Source: JACZST01 sp036985755
GTDB lineage: Bacteria > Actinomycetota > Acidimicrobiia > Spongiisociales > UBA5794
DNA: 19,639 nt
NCBI GenBank assembly: GCA_036985755.1
Contig: BTQG01000044.1
Span: 1-19,639 of the forward strand
Reading direction: 5' to 3'
The position numbers were made by a program, and so were the translations under genes. Every line of letters begins with the position of its first letter. The stretch's first letter is position 1. Below, piece after piece: positions 1 to 6,420 of this stretch. The notes beneath the pieces were generated by a model. It did not search any database, was not told the DNA's origin, and worked only from the letters and a program-made list of their open reading frames with translations.

Positions 1-1
1 T

Positions 2-766
2 ACCCCCACCGCGCAACCGCCCGTCGACGTCGTCGCCGCTGGTGCCGCCGCGGCAACGGCAGCCAGGGCGACTGTGTCGGGCCAGCCTGCTTCACCAGCC
101 CCCGCCGGCATCCGCCTCGAGACTGGCTCCGGTCAGGAAGTCTCGCCTACCGCCCCTCCGCCGCCCTCAACCGAATTCTGGGACGGCTTCTACGCCCAAG
201 AGGACGAAGCCACGGGAGCCATGGGATCGGAGGTCGCCGGCGACGAGGGTGTCGCCCCTGACGGATCCGAATTCCTGCTCGAGCCAGCCGCGGAGGCGGG
301 CGACGAGGGAGCGGCCCGCGCCCCGCGTGTGGCCGGGTACGGATCGGGCCTGTTCACCGAGGATGACGAGAAACCTTCTGCGTATCCCCCTGCGTTCGAG
401 GGCTCAGGCGATGAAGGCGAGGAGGAACGAGCCTGGTCCTATGACGACCCGGCTCCACACGACTCCGGCGCCGCAGATCCGACACCCGAGTTCACCTCAC
501 CTGCGGCGGATCGGGAGGACCTGGTGCCGAGCAGCAGAGGGTCGCGGTTCGCGGCGCTGTTCGCCTGGCGACCCCGGATGCCGGGCAGACCGAGCTTCTC
601 GTTCGGCGCCTCCGGTTTCGGGATGCGGGCTCGCGATGCCATCTCAGTCCTCGACTCGATCCTCGAGGAGAACGGCACCGAGGACATCCCGAGAGGATTG
701 ATTGTCGGGCTCTTCGTCTTCGTCGGGTTCCTGGCCCTGATCGCCGTAGTGGTAGCGATTCTTTAG
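2..766 (+). CDS. Acidic disordered protein with C-terminal membrane anchor (5' partial)
   Basis: The reading frame is open from the first bases of the window, so the N-terminus is missing; a GTG at 74 is the first possible internal start, but upstream residues are equally Ala/Pro-rich and probably coding. The visible part is low-complexity and rich in Asp, Glu, Gly, Ala, Pro and Ser, with no recognisable catalytic motif. It turns more ordered near the end, around the residues SVLDSILEENGTEDIPRG. It finishes with one hydrophobic segment of about 22 residues (roughly 700-763) running to the stop codon, as in tail-anchored proteins, which would leave the acidic domain in the cytoplasm. I do not recognise the family. 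It converges on the threonine aldolase gene. The reading frame is convincing; the function is unknown. Confidence 0.7.
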   Translation, partial: TPTAQPPVDVVAAGAAAATAARATVSGQPASPAPAGIRLETGSGQEVSPTAPPPPSTEFWDGFYAQEDEATGAMGSEVAGDEGVAPDGSEFLLEPAAEAGDEGAARAPRVAGYGSGLFTEDDEKPSAYPPAFEGSGDEGEEERAWSYDDPAPHDSGAADPTPEFTSPAADREDLVPSSRGSRFAALFAWRPRMPGRPSFSFGASGFGMRARDAISVLDSILEENGTEDIPRGLIVGLFVFVGFLALIAVVVAIL

Positions 767-781
767 GAGGGTGCTGCGCTT

Positions 782-872
782 CCAGTCGTCAGTCGTCAGT
801 CGTCAGCCTTCAGCAACTCGTGGCCGACCGGCATCGACACTGCTCGGGACTCGGGATCTGGGAACTCACACG
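782..872 (-). repeat. Intergenic repeat element, copy A, with a heptamer tandem repeat
   Basis: The gap after the threonine aldolase stop codon holds three exact copies of AGTCGTC (784-790, 791-797, 798-804) and a degenerate fourth (AGCCTTC, 805-811). At 861-872 lies GGAACTCACACG, which nearly matches GGAAACTCACACG at 2492-2504 beside the amidase stop. Read on the minus strand, both sites start with a CGTGTGAGTT box followed by CCCAG- or CCAG-like blocks and end with iterated ACTGAC/ACTGG units. This suggests two diverged copies of one short dispersed element. No convincing stem as long as that of copy B is present here. Confidence 0.5.
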
Positions 873-880
873 AGATCTGA

Positions 881-1918
881 CTACCCGTGCCCGCTCATGA
901 CTTTCGTCACCACCTCGATCGCTCTGTCCGTGTCGTCACCGGACACGTCCAGATGGAAGACCGCTCTGACTCGCGTCGGCGCCATCGCCAACATCGCCAC
1001 TCCATCGGTGGCGCATCGGTCGACCACGTCTTGCGCGTCGGCGGCGGAGAAGTAAACGATGTTGGTATGGATCGCGGCGAGGTCGATTTCGACATCCGGA
1101 ATTTCGACGACGGCGTCGCCGAAGCGGCGGGCATTGTCATGGTCGGCGACCAACCGCCGGCGATGATGTTCGATGCCGTAGAGCGCACCGGCAGCAATGA
1201 TGCCGGCCTGGCGAAACCCTCCGCCGTACATTTTCTTGTAACGACGAGCGCGGTCGATGGTGTCGGCCGAGCCGGCGACCGCCGATCCGATCGGTGCGCC
1301 GAGGCCTTTCGAGAAGCAGACACTGACGGTGTCGAACCCTTCGGCGTAGGTGGCCTCGGGGATCCCGGTGGCTGCCGTCGCATTCCACAGTCGCGCCCCA
1401 TCGAGGTGGGTCGCGATCCCTCGCTCGCGGGCAACCTCGACGATGGCCTGTGCGGCTTCGAGAGGCCAGATCGTGCCCCCGGCCTCCATGTGGGTGTTTT
1501 CCACGGTCACCAGCGCCACCGGATCGTGCAGCGCTGAGGGCAGATTCTCCGGCGGTGGTGGTGCGGCCGCCAGGAACTGTTCGGCGGTGAACACACCGAA
1601 ACGACCAGGAACCGGCATGATGGTGACCCCGGAGAGGGCGGCGGGTCCGCCGCTCTCGTGACCTCTGATGTGAGCTCCGGCCTCCGTCACCACGAGGTCA
1701 CCGGGTGTGGTATGCGACCGCAGAGCAATCTGGTTCGCCATCACACCCGACGGCACATATACCGCGTCCTCCTTGCCCAGCAACTCGGCGACCGTGCGCT
1801 CGAGTTCATTGACGGTTGGATCGTCGCCGAAGACGTCGTCGCCGACATCGGCGATCGCCATCGCCGTACGCATAGCGTCGGTCGGTCGGGTCACGGTGTC
1901 GGATCGAAGGTCGATCAC
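881..1918 (-). CDS. ltaE: Low-specificity L-threonine aldolase
   Basis: A cytoplasmic PLP enzyme that splits L-threonine (and allo-threonine) to glycine and acetaldehyde. The 345-residue protein opens with IDLRSDTVTRP, the family hallmark. It contains ENTHMEAGG (140-148), HLDGAR (171-176, Asp binding the PLP ring nitrogen) and FSKGLGAPIGS with the probable Schiff-base Lys204. I chose the GTG at 1918 because it places the conserved IDLRSDT block at residue 2 and gives a GTGA overlap of 4 bp with the stop of the upstream sixA-like gene, indicating translational coupling; the longer open frame reaching 1993 would add 25 non-conserved residues inside sixA. It is last in the probable serC-amidase-sixA-ltaE operon and sits naturally with serC in glycine/serine/threonine metabolism. 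Confidence 0.93.
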   Translation of the reverse strand: MIDLRSDTVTRPTDAMRTAMAIADVGDDVFGDDPTVNELERTVAELLGKEDAVYVPSGVMANQIALRSHTTPGDLVVTEAGAHIRGHESGGPAALSGVTIMPVPGRFGVFTAEQFLAAAPPPPENLPSALHDPVALVTVENTHMEAGGTIWPLEAAQAIVEVARERGIATHLDGARLWNATAATGIPEATYAEGFDTVSVCFSKGLGAPIGSAVAGSADTIDRARRYKKMYGGGFRQAGIIAAGALYGIEHHRRRLVADHDNARRFGDAVVEIPDVEIDLAAIHTNIVYFSAADAQDVVDRCATDGVAMLAMAPTRVRAVFHLDVSGDDTDRAIEVVTKVMSGHG

Positions 1919-2415
1919 AGATCCCAGCCCTTGAACATCCTCGGATGCAGCGCATAGGCGACGGTCCCCGAGGCGGAGGCTGCTTGCGACCAATCGTCGA
2001 TATCGAGATCGATGCCCACGACCGACCCGGTGCGGACGGCAACGTGTCCACCGGTGAGCGACATCGTCACCATCGACCAGGTTGGCTCGTGGCCGACGAG
2101 CATCAAGCGCTCTGCGCTCCTACCGTGGCGTGCCGCCACCGCAAGCACCTCATCGGGCGAGGCGCCGTAGAGGTCGTCGGTGAGCTCGAGTGGTCCCGAC
2201 CAGCCACCGGCGAGCCGGGCGATCTCGGCTGTGGACTCAGCGCGCACCGCCGTCGATGACACGATGCGGTCCGGTTCCTCCCCCATCCGACGGAGCGCAA
2301 TCCCCATCGAGCCCGCCGCACGTTCCCCGCGTCTGTTCAGCGGACGCTGCCGGTCACCGGCATATGAGGCATCCCAATCGGACTTGCCGTGACGGAACAG
2401 GATCAGGCGGTGCAT
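1915..2415 (-). CDS. sixA: SixA-like histidine phosphatase
   Basis: A 166-residue member of the histidine phosphatase (phosphoglycerate mutase-like) superfamily, short SixA subgroup. The N-terminal LFRHGKSDWD carries the phosphate-accepting His9 in the RHG motif. Arg57 in SSTAVRAEST and the second catalytic His109 in LVGHEPTWS complete the phosphate pocket. SixA in E. coli removes phosphate from phosphohistidine of phosphotransfer proteins; actinobacterial homologues are widespread and their substrates are mostly unknown, so the phosphohistidine role is family-based only. The start is ATG at 2415, giving the usual MHRLILFRHG opening. The stop overlaps the threonine aldolase GTG by 4 bp. The 82 bp between the amidase stop and this start are filled by a repeat element with a strong hairpin, which may reduce read-through from the amidase. 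Confidence 0.88.
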   Translation of the reverse strand: MHRLILFRHGKSDWDASYAGDRQRPLNRRGERAAGSMGIALRRMGEEPDRIVSSTAVRAESTAEIARLAGGWSGPLELTDDLYGASPDEVLAVAARHGRSAERLMLVGHEPTWSMVTMSLTGGHVAVRTGSVVGIDLDIDDWSQAASASGTVAYALHPRMFKGWDL

Positions 2416-2423
2416 GAGGGGAA

Positions 2424-2504
2424 AGTTACCAGTTGTCAGTTCGCTCGCTGCGCTCGTTTCCAGTTCCCAGTCCGGAATCCGATTGGGAACTGGAAACTCA
2501 CACG
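2424..2504 (-). repeat. Intergenic repeat element, copy B, with a 14-bp perfect hairpin
   Basis: Between the amidase and the sixA-like gene, bases 2456-2469 (GTTTCCAGTTCCCA) and 2484-2497 (TGGGAACTGGAAAC) form a perfect 14-bp inverted repeat around a 14-nt loop. The stem abuts the amidase stop codon at 2498-2500. It is followed on the minus strand by GAGCGCAGCGAGCG and by iterated AACTGAC/AACTGGTAAC units. No run of T follows, so it is not a textbook intrinsic terminator, though it could still act as a processing or attenuation site. It shares its CGTGTGAGTT edge and ACTGAC/ACTGG units with copy A at 782-872. Confidence 0.65.
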
Positions 2505-4015
2505 TCTGCGAACACGGGCGGCCGCCGATCGGCCCACGGGCGCGCCCGCTCCAGCTGGCCTGCGATGCTCAATAGCGTCTCCTCGTCGCCGAAGCGGCCG
2601 AGGAAGTGCGAGCCGACCGGCAGGCCGTCGTCGGTCCAGTACAGCGGAACCGACATAGCCGGGAGCCCGGAGAAGTTGGCGAGTGGAGTGAAGGCGACGT
2701 AACGCGCGGTCATCTCGGTGAACTCATCCCACGACTGCGTCTGATCGATGGCATCAAGAGGCACCGGCGGGGATCCAAGAACCGGGGTGAGGAACACGTC
2801 ATGCTCCTCCAGGAAACGACCGGCATCGCGGGAGACCTCCTGCAGGGTGACCTGTGCGGTCAACAGATCGGCCGGGGAGCGTCTCGCCGAGCGACCGGCG
2901 AGAGTGAAGGTGAAGGGCTCAAACGCCGGCTTGTTGGTTTCCCTCTGCGTGATGCGGCTGAGAATCTTCATGGTGCGCAGGTCACCGGTGAAACGCCGCA
3001 GGTGGCGGACTCGAGGCTCGACCTCCTCGGCTCCGACGAGGATGTTGCGGAATCCATGCTCGGCAAGGGAGGCCCATAGCTCCAGAAACGCCTGCCCCAT
3101 GGCATTGCCGTCGAGTTCGGGCGCCGCCTCGACCACGTCGTGACCGAGGGTGGCGAGCAGCTCTGCGGTCTCCACAACGGCCGCCTCACAGTCGGGATGG
3201 ACGCGGATCCCGCGGAAGTCGCGCACCGAGTAGGCGATGCGCAGCCGACCGGGGTCGGTGGACACCGCATCGGAGAAGCTTCCAGAAGGCGGAGGAGCCC
3301 AGTACTCGTCACCCTGCATCGGGCCATGAATGGCGTCGAGGAACGCCGCTGAGTCGCGGACGGTCCTGGTGAGCGCACCGTCGACCGACAGCGAATCACT
3401 CGAAACCGGCGGCCTTCGCGGGTTTCTTCCCCGTGACGGCTTGAGGCCGAACACCCCGCAAGCCGATGCCGGGATCCTGATCGATCCGCCGCCGTCGCTT
3501 CCCTGGGCCAAGGGGACGATGCCCGCAGCAACCGCGGCCGCGGCACCTCCACTGGAACCGCCGGACGATCGGCTGAGGTCCCACGGGTTCCTGGTAGGGC
3601 CGTGCAGCACGGGTTCCGTCGTAGGCAACAAACCGAATTCTGGGGTATTGGTCCTCCCCAGCTCGATGAACCCTGCGGCGCGGACACGACGCCGGAACTC
3701 GCTGGTCACCTCTCCTACATAGTCCCGAAAGAACACCGAGCCAAACGTAACCGGCGTTCCCTCGTCGCTGACCAGGTCTTTGATCAGAATAGGAACGCCG
3801 CCGAACGGTCCGTCGGTTTGCTGAGCAGCCTCGTCCCGAGCCTGGTCGAGACACTGCCAGATCACGGCGTTGATGGCAGGGTTGACCGCCTGGATTCGAA
3901 GGGCGGCGGCATCGACGAGCTGGCGGGGCTTCACCTCTCCTGCAGCAACCAGGCCGGCGAGGCCCACGGCGTCGTAGTCGTCGTAGTCGGTAAAGGCGTC
4001 CACCGAGTCAGCCAC
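2498..4015 (-). CDS. Amidase signature family hydrolase
   Basis: A 505-residue amidase-signature enzyme, the usual family length, expected to hydrolyse an amide bond in the cytoplasm. The full Ser-Ser-Lys catalytic set is visible: Lys79 in GVPILIKDL, the cis-Ser at about 154 in RSSGGSSGGAAAAVAAG, and the nucleophile Ser179 in GSDGGGSIRIPAS. The spacing (75 and 25 residues) matches the family. An adjacent TNTPEFG block also fits. There is no sign of a GatA role: no gatB or gatC is present nearby. The substrate cannot be read from the sequence; relatives with this pattern include 6-aminohexanoate-cyclic-dimer hydrolase-like and aryl-acylamidase-like enzymes. The start is GTG at 4015, 9 bp after the serC stop, so the two are likely co-transcribed. 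The stop codon lies inside the edge of the repeat element at 2424-2504. Confidence 0.9.
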   Translation of the reverse strand: MADSVDAFTDYDDYDAVGLAGLVAAGEVKPRQLVDAAALRIQAVNPAINAVIWQCLDQARDEAAQQTDGPFGGVPILIKDLVSDEGTPVTFGSVFFRDYVGEVTSEFRRRVRAAGFIELGRTNTPEFGLLPTTEPVLHGPTRNPWDLSRSSGGSSGGAAAAVAAGIVPLAQGSDGGGSIRIPASACGVFGLKPSRGRNPRRPPVSSDSLSVDGALTRTVRDSAAFLDAIHGPMQGDEYWAPPPSGSFSDAVSTDPGRLRIAYSVRDFRGIRVHPDCEAAVVETAELLATLGHDVVEAAPELDGNAMGQAFLELWASLAEHGFRNILVGAEEVEPRVRHLRRFTGDLRTMKILSRITQRETNKPAFEPFTFTLAGRSARRSPADLLTAQVTLQEVSRDAGRFLEEHDVFLTPVLGSPPVPLDAIDQTQSWDEFTEMTARYVAFTPLANFSGLPAMSVPLYWTDDGLPVGSHFLGRFGDEETLLSIAGQLERARPWADRRPPVFADV

Positions 4016-4024
4016 GGTTCGGGG

Positions 4025-5143
4025 TCATCGCAGGGAGACGATGTAGTCGACGGCGCCGGTCAGTCGTTCGACGTCGCCGGGGTCGATGTTGGGGAAGGTT
4101 GCGATGCGCAGCTGGTTGTGCCCGAGTTTCCGGTAGCCCAGCACGTCGACGATCCCGTTGGCGGCGAGCACGCTTGCGACATCCTCGGCGGCGATGGACT
4201 CGTCCAGGTCCACGGTCGTCACGGTCGGGCTTCGCACCGCGGCGTCGGTCACGAACGGCGTGGCGTAGGAAGACGCTTCGGCCCAGGCGTAGACGATCGC
4301 TGAAGACGACCGCGTCCGCTGCTCGGCCCAGGCCAAGCCACCCTGGGCGGTGAGCCAGTCGATCTGGTCGGCGAGCAGGAAGAGCGTGGCCAGCGACGGT
4401 GTGTTGTAGGTCTGGTCCTGGCGCGAGTTCTCCAACGCAATCTGCATCGACGACATCGGGGGTATCGACCGCTCTGCCGCCATCCGCTCGATCCGGTGCA
4501 CCGCCGCCGGTGAGCACAACGCGATCCACAGGCCTCCTTCAGAACCGAACGCCTTCTGCGGGGAGAAGTAGTAGACGTCGAAAATCCCTGGATCGATCCG
4601 CACCGCGCCTGCCGCCGAGGTTCCGTCCACCAGCACGACCGCGTCGCCGTCGTCGGGCCGTGCCAGCGGAGCGAGCACGCCGGTGGATGTCTCGTTGTGG
4701 ATCAGCGCATAGGCATCCACCGTGTCGTCCGCCACCGGTGTCGTCGCCGATCCAGGCGGGGCCGAAATCACTGCGGGCTCATCGAGCTGCGGCATGAGCT
4801 CGACCACCTTGATGAACTTCTCGGAGAACTCGCCGATGCTGACATGCTGGCTCTTCCGCGCGATCAGCGAGTGGGCGGCGACCTCCCAGAACATGGTCGC
4901 CCCGCCCACCCCGAGAACGACCTCATAGCGCTCGGGCAGGTCGTACAGCTCGGCGAGACCGGATCGGATAGACCGAACGATCCGGCGCACCCCCTCGCGG
5001 CGGTGGCTCGTGCCGAGATAGGTGTTGGCGACGGCGGCCAGCCTGTCGACCCCGGCGCTGCGAACCAGAGCAGGGCCGGAACCGAAACGCCCATCCGAGG
5101 GCATCAGCTCAGGGGGAATGACGATGGAATCGAGATCGCTCAC
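4025..5143 (-). CDS. serC: Phosphoserine aminotransferase (actinobacterial type)
   Basis: Transfers an amino group from glutamate to 3-phosphohydroxypyruvate in serine synthesis; it is PLP-dependent and cytoplasmic. From GTG 5143 the protein is 372 residues. It shows DGRFGSGPALVR near residue 17-28, GTSHRREGV, LGVGGATMFWE (78-87), IHNETSTGV (148-156), LVDGTSAAG (171-179), the PLP lysine Lys197 in YYFSPQKAFGSEGG, and TYNTPSLATL. These blocks match the mycobacterial SerC subtype rather than the short E. coli form. The open frame extends to 5185, but the GTG at 5143 places the conserved IPPELMPSDGRFG block at the usual distance, has an AGAGG-like sequence 7-8 bases upstream, and leaves room for a divergent control region before the aminotransferase gene. 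It heads the probable operon with the amidase. Confidence 0.93.
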   Translation of the reverse strand: MSDLDSIVIPPELMPSDGRFGSGPALVRSAGVDRLAAVANTYLGTSHRREGVRRIVRSIRSGLAELYDLPERYEVVLGVGGATMFWEVAAHSLIARKSQHVSIGEFSEKFIKVVELMPQLDEPAVISAPPGSATTPVADDTVDAYALIHNETSTGVLAPLARPDDGDAVVLVDGTSAAGAVRIDPGIFDVYYFSPQKAFGSEGGLWIALCSPAAVHRIERMAAERSIPPMSSMQIALENSRQDQTYNTPSLATLFLLADQIDWLTAQGGLAWAEQRTRSSSAIVYAWAEASSYATPFVTDAAVRSPTVTTVDLDESIAAEDVASVLAANGIVDVLGYRKLGHNQLRIATFPNIDPGDVERLTGAVDYIVSLR

Positions 5144-5211
5144 AAAGGCCTCTATCGTTGTCTGCGCAGGAGGGTAGTGGTGCACAGAAGACCCAAAGAA
5201 GCCGGAACCGG
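5144..5211. promoter_or_regulatory. Divergent control region between serC and aspartate aminotransferase
   Basis: These 68 bases separate two genes pointing away from each other and must contain, or lie close to, start sites for both if the chosen starts are correct. I do not see a convincing -35/-10 pair on either strand. An AGAGG-like motif precedes the serC GTG. No clear Shine-Dalgarno motif precedes the aminotransferase ATG at 5212. The placement rests on gene orientation only. Confidence 0.35.
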
Positions 5212-6420
5212 ATGAGCTCGGCCCGAGGAAACGACGACGGAATCAGCAAGCGCGCGGCTCGGATCGAAGCGTCTGCGACTCTGGCGATCAGCAGCGAGGC
5301 GAAGCGCCTGCGCGCTGCGGGCGAGCCCGTCATTGGCTTTGGCGCCGGTGAGCCCGACTTTCCCACTCCCGACTATATCGTCGAAGCCGCGGCGATAGCG
5401 GCCAGGGACCCATCGACACACCGTTACACCCCGGCGGCCGGCCTACCCGAGCTCCGGGAGGCGATCTCGGCGAGTCGCCTCGCCGACGGACCGGCCGTAG
5501 ACGCCGGTCAGGTAGTGGTGACCAACGGTGCCAAACAGGCAGTGTTCACCGCTTTCCAGGTCCTGCTCGACCCCGGCGATGAGGTGCTGGTGCCTGCACC
5601 GTATTGGGTGACGTACCCGACGTCGATCGCACTCGCCGGTGGAGTCCCGGTCTTCATCGACACCGACGATGCCGCCGAGTTCCAGGTGACCGTCGACCAG
5701 CTGGAGCAGGCACGGACGGGTCGAACCAAGGCCTTGTTGTTCGTGTCACCATCGAATCCCACCGGCGCCGTCTACGACAGGGACCGTATGACGGAGATTG
5801 GTCGGTGGGCCGTGGAGCACGATATCTGGGTCGTGACAGACGAGATCTACCACCGGCTGGTCTACGGGGACACTCCGTTCTACTCGCTCCCTGCCGTCGT
5901 CCCCGAGCTTGCCGACCACACCATCGTGGTCAACGGGGTGTCCAAGACCTACGCCATGACCGGGTGGCGAGTCGGATGGCTCATCGGGCCGCCGGCGGTT
6001 GCCGAGGCGGCGACGCGCCTTCAGAGTCACGTTTCGTCGAATGTCGCCAATGTGTCGCAGCGAGCGGCGGTTGCCGCTCTCACCGGCCCCGACGACGCCC
6101 CGGACTCGATGCGAGCCGCCTTCGACAAACGAAGGGGCACGATGGTGAGAATGCTCAACGAGGTCCCAGGAATCGAGTGCGCCAACCCCGGGGGTGCCTT
6201 CTACACCTTCCCCAACGTGTCCGGGCTTTTCGGCGCCGACCTGTCAGGGCACGCGGCGGGCTCATCGATGGAGCTGGCGGCCCTGCTGCTCGATCGCATC
6301 CAGATCGCCATTGTGCCGGGGGAGGCGTTTGGCGCTCCTGGTTACGCCCGTTTCTCCTTTGCCATTGCCGATGACGAGCTCGAAGAAGGGCTCAACCGGC
6401 TGCAGCGATTCGTCGGCTGA
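5212..6420 (+). CDS. aspC: Class I aminotransferase, aspartate aminotransferase type
   Basis: A PLP enzyme of fold type I, likely moving the amino group between aspartate/oxaloacetate and glutamate/2-oxoglutarate. The 402-residue protein begins like bacterial Ib-type aspartate aminotransferases (SKRAARIEASATLAI, then GAGEPDFPTP at 44-53). It has RYTPAAGLPELR (71-82), VSPSNPTGAVY (178-188, Asn182 binding PLP), TDEIYHRLVYG (209-219) and the PLP lysine Lys245 in NGVSKTYAMTGWR. The open frame extends to a TTG at 5158, but ATG 5212 gives the normal N-terminus. The gene is divergent from serC. Its last 29 bases overlap the end of the opposing AroQ-hydrolase gene. Exact substrate preference (aspartate versus aromatic or other 2-oxo acids) cannot be fixed by eye; prephenate-active relatives share these motifs. 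Confidence 0.9.
   Translation: MSSARGNDDGISKRAARIEASATLAISSEAKRLRAAGEPVIGFGAGEPDFPTPDYIVEAAAIAARDPSTHRYTPAAGLPELREAISASRLADGPAVDAGQVVVTNGAKQAVFTAFQVLLDPGDEVLVPAPYWVTYPTSIALAGGVPVFIDTDDAAEFQVTVDQLEQARTGRTKALLFVSPSNPTGAVYDRDRMTEIGRWAVEHDIWVVTDEIYHRLVYGDTPFYSLPAVVPELADHTIVVNGVSKTYAMTGWRVGWLIGPPAVAEAATRLQSHVSSNVANVSQRAAVAALTGPDDAPDSMRAAFDKRRGTMVRMLNEVPGIECANPGGAFYTFPNVSGLFGADLSGHAAGSSMELAALLLDRIQIAIVPGEAFGAPGYARFSFAIADDELEEGLNRLQRFVG

Noticed and set aside
784..812. The heptamer tandem repeat as a possible CRISPR or iteron origin
   Set aside because: The units are only 7 bp, directly adjacent, and number three plus a degenerate one. There are no spacers, no AT-rich stretch and no replication gene nearby.
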